In this document: positions 51,212 through 59,720 of the stretch, in pieces | Numbering within the stretch: the stretch's first letter is position 1 | Layout: every line of letters starts with the position of its first letter | DNA from: Candidatus Woesearchaeota archaeon | GTDB taxonomy: Archaea > Nanobdellota > Nanobdellia > Woesearchaeales > GCA-2686295 | Direction: 5' to 3' | Length of the DNA stretch: 64,000 nucleotides | NCBI GenBank assembly: GCA_013202845.1 | Contig: JABMPT010000012.1 | Coordinates: 1-64,000, forward strand | Program-made: the position numbers and the translations under genes | The notes under the pieces: generated by a model | What the model saw: only the letters and a program-made list of their open reading frames with translations | The model's database searches: none | What the model was told of the DNA's origin: nothing

Positions 51212-52902
51212 ATAAAGTAAAACAATTATTCAAGAACTGGAGAATAATAATAGTATTAGTTGTGTTATTTTTTGCAATTATCAGTATCCGGCCAAATCCT
51301 TGGCATGAAGGAGCGACCATAAGGTTTGTGCTGAAGAACAGTTCTGCTTCTCTTGCAGGTATAGAAAGTCCTCCATCTGGCGGAACTCCTATGAGCAAAG
51401 AAACCATAATATCCATAAATAATTTGCCTATAACTAATGCAAGGGATTATTATGACTTTGTTGAGACCCTTCCACCTAACAAAACATTCACAATCAAGAC
51501 TGATGAACAATTCTACAGAGTTGTTACCAAGCCTGAATATAATATTACTGTTCTTAACGAGACAGAAGAAATAACAGAGGAAGTTTTTAATGAGACTTTG
51601 AACCAAACAGTCAATGTAACAAGAATGGTCAATAAAGTACACAAAGAGATAATCGGCACAGAAGATATAGGTATTGTGGTTTATGATGCTCCAAAAAATA
51701 ATCTGAGGAAAGGATTGGACCTTTCAGGAGGAACAAGAGTTATTCTTGCTCCTGAAGAAAAAGTTGATTCTGAAGAACTTGATGTTGTTGTTGAAAATAT
51801 CAAGGAAAGATTGAATGTTTATGGGCTGAGTGATATAACTGTGAGAGTTGCAAGCGATCTGGAAGGAGACAAATTCATAGTTGTTGAGATTGCAGGAGCT
51901 AATAAGGAAGAAGTTCGTGAACTATTGGCAAAACAAGGAAAGTTCGAAGCGAAAGTTGCTGGTGAAACTGTTTTCAAAGGTGGAACTGATATAACTTATG
52001 TTTGTAGGCGTGCAGAATGTGCTGGTATAGATCTTAATTCTGGTTGTGGTCCTTCTGGCGATGGCTGGGCTTGTAATTTCAGATTCAGTATTTCATTGAG
52101 TCCTGAAGCTGCCCAGAAACATGCAGATGCAACTTCAAGATTAGATGTTGTTGTTGAGGGAACCCAGAGTTATCTCAATGAATCTTTAGAATTATATCTG
52201 GATAATCAGCTTGTAGACACTCTAAGGATAGGTTCTGAGTTGAAAGCTAATCCGGTTACTGATATTTCCATAAGTGGAGGCGGATTTGGCAGTTCACAGC
52301 AAGAAGCAACCTATGATGCTCTTAATAGTATGAAGAAATTGCAGACAGTGCTTGTCACAGGTAGCTTGCCTGTAAAATTGAACATTGTCAAGAGCGATGC
52401 TATATCTCCTATTTTAGGAGAACAATTTCTCAAGAACGCTGTTTTGGTTGGATTGTTTGCTATTGCTTCTGTAGCTATAGTTGTTTTTGTAGTTTACAGG
52501 AAATTCATAATATCCATACCAATGGTTATAACAATGTTTTCTGAAGCTATCATAATTCTCGGATTGGCTTCAATCATTGGCTGGAACCTTGGGTTGGCAG
52601 CGATTGCAGGTATAATCATCGCCATAGGTACTGGAGTTGATCATCAGATTGTAATTGCTGATGAGATTTTGAAAGGCACTAAAACTTCTGCTTATGTTTC
52701 TTGGAAGGACAGGATAAAGAATGCTTTCTTCATAATAATGGCTTCATATTTCACAACAATGGTTGCCATGGTATTATTATGGCTTGCAGGGGCTGGTTTG
52801 TTAGAGGGATTCGCAATCACAACAATGCTAGGAATATCTGTAGGAGTGTTCATAACAAGACCTGCATATGCAGCAATGCTGGAAATACTTAGTAAGGAGT
52901 AA
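51208..52902 (+). CDS. secD: Protein-export membrane protein SecD
   Basis: 564 aa from the ATG at 51208 (MNKVKQLFKNWR), fixed by the ATGA overlap with secF; the earlier in-frame ATG lies inside secF. A PDZ-like stretch with a short insertion follows the first helix, then LRKGLDLSGGTRVILAP, the long exported P1 domain (with CRRAECAGIDLNSGCG, a Cys-bearing loop), GVDHQIVIADEIL in the membrane domain and six helices in all. It works with SecF in late-stage protein export. Confidence 0.94.
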   Translation: MNKVKQLFKNWRIIIVLVVLFFAIISIRPNPWHEGATIRFVLKNSSASLAGIESPPSGGTPMSKETIISINNLPITNARDYYDFVETLPPNKTFTIKTDEQFYRVVTKPEYNITVLNETEEITEEVFNETLNQTVNVTRMVNKVHKEIIGTEDIGIVVYDAPKNNLRKGLDLSGGTRVILAPEEKVDSEELDVVVENIKERLNVYGLSDITVRVASDLEGDKFIVVEIAGANKEEVRELLAKQGKFEAKVAGETVFKGGTDITYVCRRAECAGIDLNSGCGPSGDGWACNFRFSISLSPEAAQKHADATSRLDVVVEGTQSYLNESLELYLDNQLVDTLRIGSELKANPVTDISISGGGFGSSQQEATYDALNSMKKLQTVLVTGSLPVKLNIVKSDAISPILGEQFLKNAVLVGLFAIASVAIVVFVVYRKFIISIPMVITMFSEAIIILGLASIIGWNLGLAAIAGIIIAIGTGVDHQIVIADEILKGTKTSAYVSWKDRIKNAFFIIMASYFTTMVAMVLLWLAGAGLLEGFAITTMLGISVGVFITRPAYAAMLEILSKE

Positions 52903-52905
52903 ACA

Positions 52906-52922
52906 AAAATATTTATAAAAAG
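52906..52922 (+). promoter_or_regulatory. TATA box for tRNA-Val(GAC)
   Basis: AAAATATTTATAAAAAGG is an archaeal TATA element about 25-35 bases before the tRNA 5' end at 52944, the expected distance. Confidence 0.55.
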
Positions 52923-52943
52923 GTTATATTTCGTTTTTTCTGT

Positions 52944-53016
52944 GGGCCTGTGGTCTAGTGGCTATGACATCGCCTCGACATGGCGGGAATCGTGAGTTCG
53001 AGTCTCACCGGGCCCA
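52944..53016 (+). tRNA. tRNA-Val, anticodon GAC (C33 in the loop)
   Basis: A 73-base cloverleaf: acceptor GGGCCTG/CGGGCCC with discriminator A, D arm GTC/GAC, anticodon stem TCGCC/GGCGG with loop TCGACAT, T stem GTGAG/CTCAC and loop TTCGAGT. In the only register that pairs, position 33 is C in place of the near-universal U, and the anticodon is GAC, reading GUC and GUU. Shared stems with tRNA-Val(CAC) support Val identity. Confidence 0.85.
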
Positions 53017-53145
53017 TTGACGGTATCGTCCGTCAACACCTAGTGTGGCATAAAGCCACACAGTTTGATGCGTAGCATCGCGACTGCAAGGAGCATGATG
53101 GTGTGAACGGACATAACCGTTCTTCCGAGTTTCACCGGGCCCATG
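53017..53145 (+). ncRNA. Hairpin chain ending in a copy of the tRNA 3' end
   Basis: Immediately after the tRNA come four perfect hairpins: TTGACGG/CCGTCAA (53017-53036), GTGTGGC/GCCACAC (53043-53061), GATGC/GCATC (53067-53079) and GAACGG/CCGTTC (53105-53122). The segment closes with CGAGTTTCACCGGGCCCAT (53126-53144), matching the tRNA 3' end at 52999-53017 in 18 of 19 bases, then a T-run. Weak similarity to the tRNA interior (CTAGTG..GCATA; CATCGC..GAC) is also visible. It may be a structured RNA co-transcribed with the tRNA, a degenerated second tRNA broken by hairpins, or a tiny insertion between att-like repeats. No protein is coded here. Confidence 0.55.
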
Positions 53146-53154
53146 ATTTTTTTA
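53146..53154 (+). terminator. T-run terminator after tRNA and hairpin chain
   Basis: ATTTTTTTAA follows the repeated tRNA 3' end. None stands directly after the first tRNA copy, so transcription probably runs through the hairpin chain. Confidence 0.5.
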
Positions 53155-53161
53155 AGTGAGA

Positions 53162-53635
53162 ATGAAAACATACTTTGACGAAATCGCAGAAGGATATGAA
53201 GAGCTTCATAGAGAAGAGCAGATGAAGAAGCTGAATATCATAAAAGAAAACTTGATAGTTAGGCCTGGTGACAGGATGCTCGATGTTGGTTGTGGCCCTG
53301 GTTTTGCAAAAGAAGTTTTTGATTGCAATGTAACAGGTCTTGACCCTTCTGAAGAGCTTCTTAAGAAATGCTCTTTTAAAACTGTTCGTTGTGAAGCAGA
53401 AGATATTCCTTTTCCAGATAGTTATTTTGATGTTGTTATTTCAGTGACATCCATCCATAACTTTGATGATTATAGAAAAGGCATAAGAGAGATGAAAAGA
53501 GTTGGGAAGTCAAGGTTTGTATTCTCAATCCTAAAGAGCTCAAAAAAGTTTGACAAGATAAAAGTTTTCATTGAAAAGAATTTCATTGTTAAGAAAGCTA
53601 TTAACGGAAGTCAGGATTTTATCATGATATGCTAG
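53162..53635 (+). CDS. Class I SAM-dependent methyltransferase, short
   Basis: 157 aa from the ATG at 53162 (MKTYFDEIAEGYEEL); a GTG two codons earlier is possible. Motif I is RMLDVGCGPGF near residue 38, and the acidic motif II end is TGLDPSEELL. EDIPFPDSYFDVVISVTSIH fits the UbiE/COQ5-like branch. It lacks the C-terminal strands of larger enzymes. Substrate unknown. Confidence 0.83.
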   Translation: MKTYFDEIAEGYEELHREEQMKKLNIIKENLIVRPGDRMLDVGCGPGFAKEVFDCNVTGLDPSEELLKKCSFKTVRCEAEDIPFPDSYFDVVISVTSIHNFDDYRKGIREMKRVGKSRFVFSILKSSKKFDKIKVFIEKNFIVKKAINGSQDFIMIC

Positions 53636-53672
53636 CGTTAACTTTATATTACAGTAATTATTATTTATAACC

Positions 53673-54203
53673 ATGGATGTCAAAGAATCAATTCAAAAAA
53701 GAAGAAGTGTAAGAGCTTACAAAGATAGAGATGTTTCTGATTCTTTAATTAATGAATTAATCGAGGCTGCGAGATTAGCTCCTTCTGGAAATAATATCCA
53801 GCCTTGGAAGTTTTTTGTTGTAAAGAATACTGAAACAAAGAAGAAGCTGAAAACGAACAAGGCGTTCTATAATGATTTTGTTTATGAGGCATCTGTAATA
53901 ATTATTTGCTGTGCAGATCCTAACGAATACGTGAAAAAGAAAGGACGTGATAGTGGAAATGAAATGCGTGCGGTAAGAGATTTATCGCTAGCAGCTGCTT
54001 TTTTAGTGTTGAGAGCGACAGAACTGGGATTGGGCACTTGTTTTGTTGGGTGGATTGACCAGGAGAAAATAAAAGAGGTTCTGAATATACCTGGACATTA
54101 CATTGTTCCTTATGTCATTCCTGTCGGCTACCCTGATGGGGAACCAAGATATAAAGAAACTAAAGGCAGAGATGAGATTATTTTGCAAAACCAAAATATA
54201 TAA
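53673..54203 (+). CDS. Nitroreductase-family flavoprotein
   Basis: 176 aa. The FMN-binding signatures are QKRRSVRAYKDRDVS near residue 8, APSGNNIQPWKFFVV near 36, GLGTCFVGWIDQEKI near 118, and VIPVGYPDGEPRYK. It uses NAD(P)H to reduce nitro or quinone-type compounds; the physiological substrate is unknown. It would need the FMN that the transporter-flavokinase of this window could supply, though the genes are far apart. Confidence 0.92.
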   Translation: MDVKESIQKRRSVRAYKDRDVSDSLINELIEAARLAPSGNNIQPWKFFVVKNTETKKKLKTNKAFYNDFVYEASVIIICCADPNEYVKKKGRDSGNEMRAVRDLSLAAAFLVLRATELGLGTCFVGWIDQEKIKEVLNIPGHYIVPYVIPVGYPDGEPRYKETKGRDEIILQNQNI

Positions 54204-54224
54204 ATACTGGTTATAATATTCAGT

Positions 54225-54256
54225 ATACTAAATAATATACTAAATAATATACTAAT
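54225..54256. repeat. 12-bp tandem repeat ATACTAAATAAT, 2.7 copies
   Basis: Two exact units and a partial third stand directly in front of the acidic-protein gene at 54271, between a TATA-like ATATATAAATACT (about 54196-54208) and the ribosome site AGGTG. It could be a leader repeat or a binding site. Confidence 0.6.
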
Positions 54257-54270
54257 TTTAAGGTGTTTTT

Positions 54271-55122
54271 ATGGCTTTTGAAGATGTGAAGGATGCGCGA
54301 ATTAAAAAATTGGCTGAAACTCTGAGACAGAGTGGAATGGCTTCTTCTGACACTGAAGCTATAAGGATGGCTGAGGAGATGAGTTCTACAGAGAGCAAGG
54401 TTCAGAAGTCATTCGATTACCAGCATGATGAAGCTGCGAGCACTGATTTGAAAGATGCAACTTCAAGAGTTGTAAAAGAGGAAGAAGTCGAAGAGCCAAA
54501 ACCTCTTCCTAAAACAGAAGAATCTCCTGAGATTGCTGAGGAAGACAAGCCAGGAAGTTTGCCTGGACAATTTGATCAGGAAGAAGTTTTCAAAGAACAA
54601 GAGGATGTTATTAAATCGAGTTTTGGCGGAGATGTTGACCCTGATGCATCTGTAAAGGATTTGATGAAAGAAGATGCAGAAGAAGTGTATAAGACAGGCG
54701 ATTCTGAAGAAGAGAGTATAACTCCTATTGAACCAGAAGAAAAAGAGGAAATAACTATTTCAGAACCAAAACCTGTTAATGGCCCTGTTTCAGACCCTCA
54801 ACATCCTAAGCCTATGGCTGCTGAAAATCTTTCCAATGGCGATTCTGTTTATGATCCTGAGGATCCTAATGGTGTGGATAAGATATCTATTGATGATCCG
54901 ACTTATGATCCTGAAGAACCAGCTCCTCATGAGCTCAGAAAGATAAGCACTGATATCGAAAAGAATGAAGAATTAAAAGAAGTAGAGAAGAAAACAGAAT
55001 CAAAAGATTCTGAATCTCAGTCAAAGACTGAGAAATCAGAGGAAGAGAAAAAGAAAGACATTGAAGATATGTCTGAGTCAAAGGTTGATCTGGGCAAGGT
55101 CTTTAATACTGGTAAAAAATAG
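54271..55122 (+). CDS. Large acidic, largely disordered protein
   Basis: 283 aa. Residues 1-50 look helical and ordered (RIKKLAETLRQSGMASSDTE, AIRMAEEMSS). The rest is Glu/Asp/Pro/Ser-rich with near-repeats (VYDPEDPNGVDKISIDDP, TYDPEEPAPHELRKIS) and a charged tail. It has no signal peptide or membrane helix, so it is probably cytoplasmic. The first part resembles a small helix-turn-helix-like module seen in archaeal proteins of unknown role. No family recognised. Confidence 0.6.
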   Translation: MAFEDVKDARIKKLAETLRQSGMASSDTEAIRMAEEMSSTESKVQKSFDYQHDEAASTDLKDATSRVVKEEEVEEPKPLPKTEESPEIAEEDKPGSLPGQFDQEEVFKEQEDVIKSSFGGDVDPDASVKDLMKEDAEEVYKTGDSEEESITPIEPEEKEEITISEPKPVNGPVSDPQHPKPMAAENLSNGDSVYDPEDPNGVDKISIDDPTYDPEEPAPHELRKISTDIEKNEELKEVEKKTESKDSESQSKTEKSEEEKKKDIEDMSESKVDLGKVFNTGKK

Positions 55123-55162
55123 TTAAAAATATTTTTATAACTTCTATTTTAGTCGAAAAAAG

Positions 55163-55180
55163 AAAACCTTTATATACTAC
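55163..55180 (+). promoter_or_regulatory. Strong BRE/TATA element for the surface-protein gene
   Basis: AAAACCTTTATATACTAC is a near-ideal archaeal BRE/TATA element. The start at 55243 is about 65 bases further on, after a purine-rich GGGGGTATT site, so the mRNA has a leader of about 40 bases, unlike the leaderless genes around it. Confidence 0.55.
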
Positions 55181-55242
55181 TTTATAATTATCATTTAATA
55201 TTGTTACTCTTAAATGGAGAAGATTTTAGGGGGTATTGAAAA

Positions 55243-56562
55243 ATGAAGAAACTTTTGCTTTTTTTGGTAATACTTTTGATGACAGTAATGTCTGTGAATG
55301 CACAGACATGGACTATGACATTATCAGCCGTCACTCTTGGCGATAGTTCTCAGGAAAGGGAAGAGAACGCAACTGCAACACTTACTGTAACAAATACAGG
55401 CACAGGAAACTTAACTGATATAACCTTTAGTTCAAGTGCAGCATCAGTTTATAATATTGGTTTCTCGCCGTCAAGCGTATCAAGTCTTTTGGCAGGTGCA
55501 AGTACAGCTGTTACAGTTGAAGGATATGTTCCGGATGACCAAGATGCAGGAAGTGAGAGCATAGGAGCAATAACTGCAACAGGAACAGGCAATGCAAGCC
55601 AGGTGACTGCAACCTCAACATTATCTATGGGTGCTGAGAATAATCTTATAATAAAAGATGTTGATGTAACTGTTAATGGAGATGATGAAAGTCTTGATGA
55701 TGGAGATGATGTCAAGGTTTTTCCAGTAGCAGAAATAGAGATGGTCATTGAGTTAAAGAATACACATTCTGATTTGAATATTGAAGATATAGAAGTTACT
55801 GTAGAAGGAGAAGATGATCTTGATGACATTGATGAAGATGATGACATTTCAAAGATAAAAGATGGAAAGAAAGACACAGTTAGCTTCAGCTTCACAATTG
55901 ATGAAGACGCAGAAGATGGAAATTATGACATAGAAATAATTGTTGAAGGAGAAGACGAGAATGGAGCAATGCATGGTGAAACCTGGACTATTGAGTTCGA
56001 ATTGGATGAGGAAGGCATCATAATAACTAAGGCAGAGATGATACCTGAAAGTCTAAGATGTGGAGAGGACTCATTCGATTTAAGAATTGAGCTTACAAAT
56101 GTAGGAACAAAGGATGAAGATGATATTGCGATTGAGATAGAATCAACAACTCTTGACTATGAAAAAAGAGTATCAGATCTTGAAATTGATGAAGATGATG
56201 AAATAACAAGGACATTAACAGTTGATGTTCCAGCAAATGCAGATTCTGGAACTCATGTTATAGAGATAAGAGCTTTCATGGACTTTGATGAACAGACACA
56301 CCGAAAATACTTGTACTTCACAGTTCCATCAAGTTGTACTGTTGAAGATGAAGAAGATGAGATTGTAGTTGTTACACCAGATGATACTGATGACGAAGAA
56401 GAGGAAGACTTCGAATTCGTAGATGCTGGTACAGACACAACAACAACTTCTACAGCCGGAACAGGCTTCGGTGTCTGGGGAACAGTATTGATGGTTCTAG
56501 CAAATATCTTGGTGCTAGTAATCATAGTAATACTAGTCGTGAAGTTCTTAGTGAGAGCTTAG
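55243..56562 (+). CDS. Secreted, membrane-anchored surface protein with Ig-like repeats
   Basis: 439 aa. Signal peptide (KKLLLFLVILLMTVMSVNAQ), then at least three beta-sandwich modules of the S-layer/NEW3 type: TATLTVTNTGTGNLTDITFS near 43, AEIEMVIELKNTHSDLNIED near 164, DSFDLRIELTNVGTKDEDDI near 270. The modules are strongly acidic (EDDLDDIDEDDDISKIKDGK). A Thr-rich stalk precedes a C-terminal helix (GTVLMVLANILVLVIIVILV) and a short basic anchor. Strong TATA and good codon content suggest high expression. Likely cell-envelope protein. Confidence 0.82.
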   Translation: MKKLLLFLVILLMTVMSVNAQTWTMTLSAVTLGDSSQEREENATATLTVTNTGTGNLTDITFSSSAASVYNIGFSPSSVSSLLAGASTAVTVEGYVPDDQDAGSESIGAITATGTGNASQVTATSTLSMGAENNLIIKDVDVTVNGDDESLDDGDDVKVFPVAEIEMVIELKNTHSDLNIEDIEVTVEGEDDLDDIDEDDDISKIKDGKKDTVSFSFTIDEDAEDGNYDIEIIVEGEDENGAMHGETWTIEFELDEEGIIITKAEMIPESLRCGEDSFDLRIELTNVGTKDEDDIAIEIESTTLDYEKRVSDLEIDEDDEITRTLTVDVPANADSGTHVIEIRAFMDFDEQTHRKYLYFTVPSSCTVEDEEDEIVVVTPDDTDDEEEEDFEFVDAGTDTTTTSTAGTGFGVWGTVLMVLANILVLVIIVILVVKFLVRA

Positions 56563-56563
56563 A

Positions 56564-56592
56564 ACTAATTTTTTATTTTTTTTCTTTATATT
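56564..56592 (+). terminator. T-rich terminator after the surface-protein gene
   Basis: Runs AATTTTTTATTTTTTTTCTTT follow the stop codon. They also overlap the 3' end of the convergent small gene. Confidence 0.5.
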
Positions 56593-56791
56593 TTCTAAGA
56601 AGTTTATTTAGTTTTACTAGTAATGGTTTTCTCCAATCGCGTTCTAATTGTGTTTTGATAAACTTCACTAATAATTTATCTTCTTTTGTCAGCTTTAACT
56701 TTTCAAGTTCTTTGCATTTAGCTAGAATTTCGAAATCTCTATCAGTTGGCATAACATACTTTTTCTTTTCTAAAGGTGTTAAATTCTTCAT
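56573..56791 (-). CDS. Small basic helical protein of unknown function
   Basis: 72 aa, 40 percent charged, with two likely helices (DRDFEILAKCKELEKLKLTK, DKLLVKFIKTQLERDWRKPL) and a basic tail. No motif recognised. It lies 26 bases downstream of the nucleotidyltransferase gene on the same strand and may share its transcript. Confidence 0.5.
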   Translation of the reverse strand: MKNLTPLEKKKYVMPTDRDFEILAKCKELEKLKLTKEDKLLVKFIKTQLERDWRKPLLVKLNKLLRKYKEKK

Positions 56792-56817
56792 TAGAAATAG
56801 AGTTTATTTTTCCCTTT

Positions 56818-57615
56818 TTATTTTTTTACTATTTCTTCCATTGCTTGCATGAATTCCTGGGCTTCTTTCAAGTATTCTGCGTATTGTTCTCCAGAAACAT
56901 CTTTTATATCCCGAGCAGTTATCATTTTCATCAAATCATAGAACCTTTGCATAACTTTAGGATACTTCTTGTTCAGTAAACCAGGTTTGACTAATTTTTT
57001 TTCTAGCATTTCTGCGACAAGCTCTGGTGAAGGCGGAACTTCATTCATCTTCATCAAAGCGGCGTGAGCAGAGTCTACAACTACCCAATACAAATCAACA
57101 GTTGCTTGCAATAAATGCCATTTAGAATTCATCAATGTAGAAGGAGCTCTGTTGAAATAAGCGAATGTTGACTCTGGTGATGGCCTAATTCTTCCCTGAT
57201 GGAGCAATGCTTGCAATGGCTCGAAGAAGCCAGTGTCAATCAATGCATAACCATCTCTTAATATATTAAGAGCTATAGGATCTCCGGATCTCACATACTC
57301 CCAGAAATTTGTGAACTTCAAGGTTGTTATGTGTAGTCTTGTCGAGATGTCAGCTACTATTTTCTCAACAATTAATCGGTAGGTCTGGATAAGTTCTTTG
57401 GAAATGACCATTGTGATATCATCGACAATCAATAGAATATCAATGTCTTTAGTCTTCTTTTTTTTCCTTGCAGCACTTCCAAAAATAACTATTGCTTTAA
57501 TGAAATTACCGAACTCCTTGTAAACTCTCTTAGAAAAAGTGTATGCAAGATCAATATCGCTCTTGCCGTACTTATCTGTGTTCTTCTTTTTCTTCTTTTC
57601 TAACTTGAATTCCAA
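56818..57615 (-). CDS. Nucleotidyltransferase-fold protein with helical C-terminal domain
   Basis: 265 aa. The minimal nucleotidyltransferase signature is IVIFGSAARKKKKTKDIDIL near residue 43: G-S then D-x-D, with the third acidic residue likely further on. A helical domain follows (LLQATVDLYWVVVDSAHAAL) that resembles the HEPN-like partner of MNT proteins, but the RNase motif R-x4-6-H is not seen. It probably adds AMP or another nucleotide to a target. It has its own TATA (ATTTATATAATA). Confidence 0.75.
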   Translation of the reverse strand: MEFKLEKKKKKNTDKYGKSDIDLAYTFSKRVYKEFGNFIKAIVIFGSAARKKKKTKDIDILLIVDDITMVISKELIQTYRLIVEKIVADISTRLHITTLKFTNFWEYVRSGDPIALNILRDGYALIDTGFFEPLQALLHQGRIRPSPESTFAYFNRAPSTLMNSKWHLLQATVDLYWVVVDSAHAALMKMNEVPPSPELVAEMLEKKLVKPGLLNKKYPKVMQRFYDLMKMITARDIKDVSGEQYAEYLKEAQEFMQAMEEIVKK

Positions 57616-57662
57616 AAACCCACCTCTTCTAAATTATTGATTGATATAGTATTATATAAATT

Positions 57663-59720
57663 TTACTCTAATGGCACCTCGCTCCATAATTTCCACTCAT
57701 TTGAAGGTGAATAAGCCCCCACAATATACAATGGTGGAGCGTCATAACCAAAGTGCTGTTTGTGAACTTCTGAAAATCTCTGTGGATGACCTGTTGTTAG
57801 TCCATAGACAGGGCTTCCAAACCTAGACCATGTTTCAGGCAGTATTGTCTGTGCATTGAAACTTCCAGGTTCTGCAATAAAATCTTTGTAGCCTTTTTCT
57901 CTCATGAATCCAACTAACTCTTTGATAGGAGCATTTCCTTTTCCGACTATTAAATGTTCATCATCATAGCCAAAGTTGTCTGTCAAGTGGATGTGCTCGA
58001 GTGCTTTAGCCTCATGTAGTTTCTTTACCTTGTCAAGAGCCCATTTTGCAAATCTCTTGTTGAAATCTTCATCGCTCTCTGTTGGCACTCCGTTTGCATC
58101 AGTCTTTCTTTTCAGATGTGACTTCCACATGTTCAAATGTCCTGTGTCAAGAGTTGTTTTAATATGTGTCTCAGCCAGTTTCTTGGCTTTCTCTTCACCA
58201 AGGCTTGTCGCTAACTTTTCAGCCATCTTTCTTCTTGATACCTGCACAAGTTCCAATAACTCATCAGGATGGCTTCCGAATTGGTTTGGATGCCAGTTTT
58301 CAGGGGCGACATAGAGAGCATCCTGCAGTTTGTCTTTGTTCTTCTCATATTTCTGCCATGTCATTATACCAAGATCTGCCAATGACTCAGAAGACTTTTC
58401 AAGTCCATATTTATGCATTGTAACCACGTTGTCCATTGCTTCCTGTGCTTCTGTAGCATGAACATCTGCTGCTGCAGATGCTTCGTGAGTGTGTCTTAGA
58501 CTTGCTTCGCCACCTCTTACCTGTTCTCTTAACCATTCTACTATTTGCATATCCTTTGGGGGAACAACTTCACTGTTGCTGAAATGTTTTTTTGTTGTTA
58601 ATCTCCATCTCTCTTCTTCTGGAAGACTTTTATCTAGTTTTTCATAAAATGTCAATGCTTTTCTATGCTCCTCTAATATCTCTTTTTCTCGCTCGTATCT
58701 CTGAGCATAGAATAGTGAATGTCCTTTGTGCTGCAGTACTTGGTTTATGTATTGCATTTTAGAAAACATTTCTTCTGGAGTGAGAGGGCTTTCAGAATGT
58801 TTGTTATTCCATCTGTCTGCTTTGTCTTGAAAGTATCTCCAGTCCCTTCTGACAGTTGCGAAGCTCATTTTCTCAGACACCCATTCAGGTACTCTTCTGA
58901 ACATCATCTCTGCTTTATCTGGCATGTACTCCCAATCTTTCTTTATGGTTTCTCCAGTTAAGCCTATCCAATCCTCTGCTTCATAAGTATTGCCATTCTT
59001 GTCTGTTGTACCAACAAGCTTTATATCTTTCTCTTGCTCATAATCTTCTACTGTTCTGAAAACAGGCTCGTAGATAGGAGTGTCTTTTCTCATGGCTCTC
59101 ATGTCACCTGTTCTCTGGTCTATAACCATTATAGGTGCTTTCTTATCCTCATTTGGGAAACCTATGAATTCATATTTTTCATCACCTATTATCTCTTTTC
59201 CGTGATGGTCAAATATTGGTCTGTTCCATTCTCCTGTATGGACAACTATTGCACCGCCTGTGGTTGCGTCTGCTGCAAAGTCAATGGCTTTCCTAACTTC
59301 TCTAAGCGTTTGCTCCCTGTTCTCCTCTTCAAATCCTCTTTGTGGGTTGAATCCTGCTAATCCTGTCACTCCGACAGTCGCGTGTGTGCTGCTCTTTACC
59401 TTGTTAATCTCTGCTAAATTCCTCATCTCTTCTCTTTCTTCCTTGTCAAAGCTTTCAGGAGTTGCTCTTTCTTTTTGTCCTTTCTGTGTCCCGAAGAACT
59501 CAAATTCCACCTTGCTTGCTCCTTCTTTTATCTTAGCGCTCAACGCTTGCAGTTGATGCTGGAATGGATTTAGGGATGTACCAATCTCTCCTGGTCCCAG
59601 ATTTGTGTTCTCTGCTCTGTCTCCTGAACTTAGTTCTATAGGAAGCTCAATCCCTTCTTCGTCAAACTCTCTTTGAAAAGTCCTGTCAAGAGAGTGGTAG
59701 TATCCTTGTGAAAATATCAT
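57663..59720 (-). CDS. Giant TIM-barrel protein, xylose-isomerase/AP-endonuclease-like
   Basis: 685 aa, more than twice the usual 280. Barrel strands with conserved metal-type residues are spread along it: KVEFEFFGTQ, AIVVHTGEWNRP near 176, LDTGHLNMW near 525, HIHLTDNFGYDDEHL near 590, and IAEPGSF near 635. Between them lies a 300-residue insertion that is charged and helical (EKEILEEHRKALTFYEKLDK). The fold belongs to sugar isomerase/epimerase and endonuclease IV enzymes. Activity is unknown. Its start overlaps the stop of the coiled-coil gene as ATGA. Confidence 0.72.
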   Translation of the reverse strand: MIFSQGYYHSLDRTFQREFDEEGIELPIELSSGDRAENTNLGPGEIGTSLNPFQHQLQALSAKIKEGASKVEFEFFGTQKGQKERATPESFDKEEREEMRNLAEINKVKSSTHATVGVTGLAGFNPQRGFEEENREQTLREVRKAIDFAADATTGGAIVVHTGEWNRPIFDHHGKEIIGDEKYEFIGFPNEDKKAPIMVIDQRTGDMRAMRKDTPIYEPVFRTVEDYEQEKDIKLVGTTDKNGNTYEAEDWIGLTGETIKKDWEYMPDKAEMMFRRVPEWVSEKMSFATVRRDWRYFQDKADRWNNKHSESPLTPEEMFSKMQYINQVLQHKGHSLFYAQRYEREKEILEEHRKALTFYEKLDKSLPEEERWRLTTKKHFSNSEVVPPKDMQIVEWLREQVRGGEASLRHTHEASAAADVHATEAQEAMDNVVTMHKYGLEKSSESLADLGIMTWQKYEKNKDKLQDALYVAPENWHPNQFGSHPDELLELVQVSRRKMAEKLATSLGEEKAKKLAETHIKTTLDTGHLNMWKSHLKRKTDANGVPTESDEDFNKRFAKWALDKVKKLHEAKALEHIHLTDNFGYDDEHLIVGKGNAPIKELVGFMREKGYKDFIAEPGSFNAQTILPETWSRFGSPVYGLTTGHPQRFSEVHKQHFGYDAPPLYIVGAYSPSNEWKLWSEVPLE

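Noticed and set aside
53017-53145. Integrated mobile element at a tRNA
   Set aside because: Tandem tRNA 3'-end copies are typical att sites, but only 127 bases lie between them and no integrase is present. I therefore list it as a structured region with open origin, not as a mobile element.
56818-57615. MNT-HEPN toxin-antitoxin pair fused in one protein
   Set aside because: The MNT half is clear, but the helical half lacks the R-x4-6-H RNase motif, so a toxin activity cannot be claimed.
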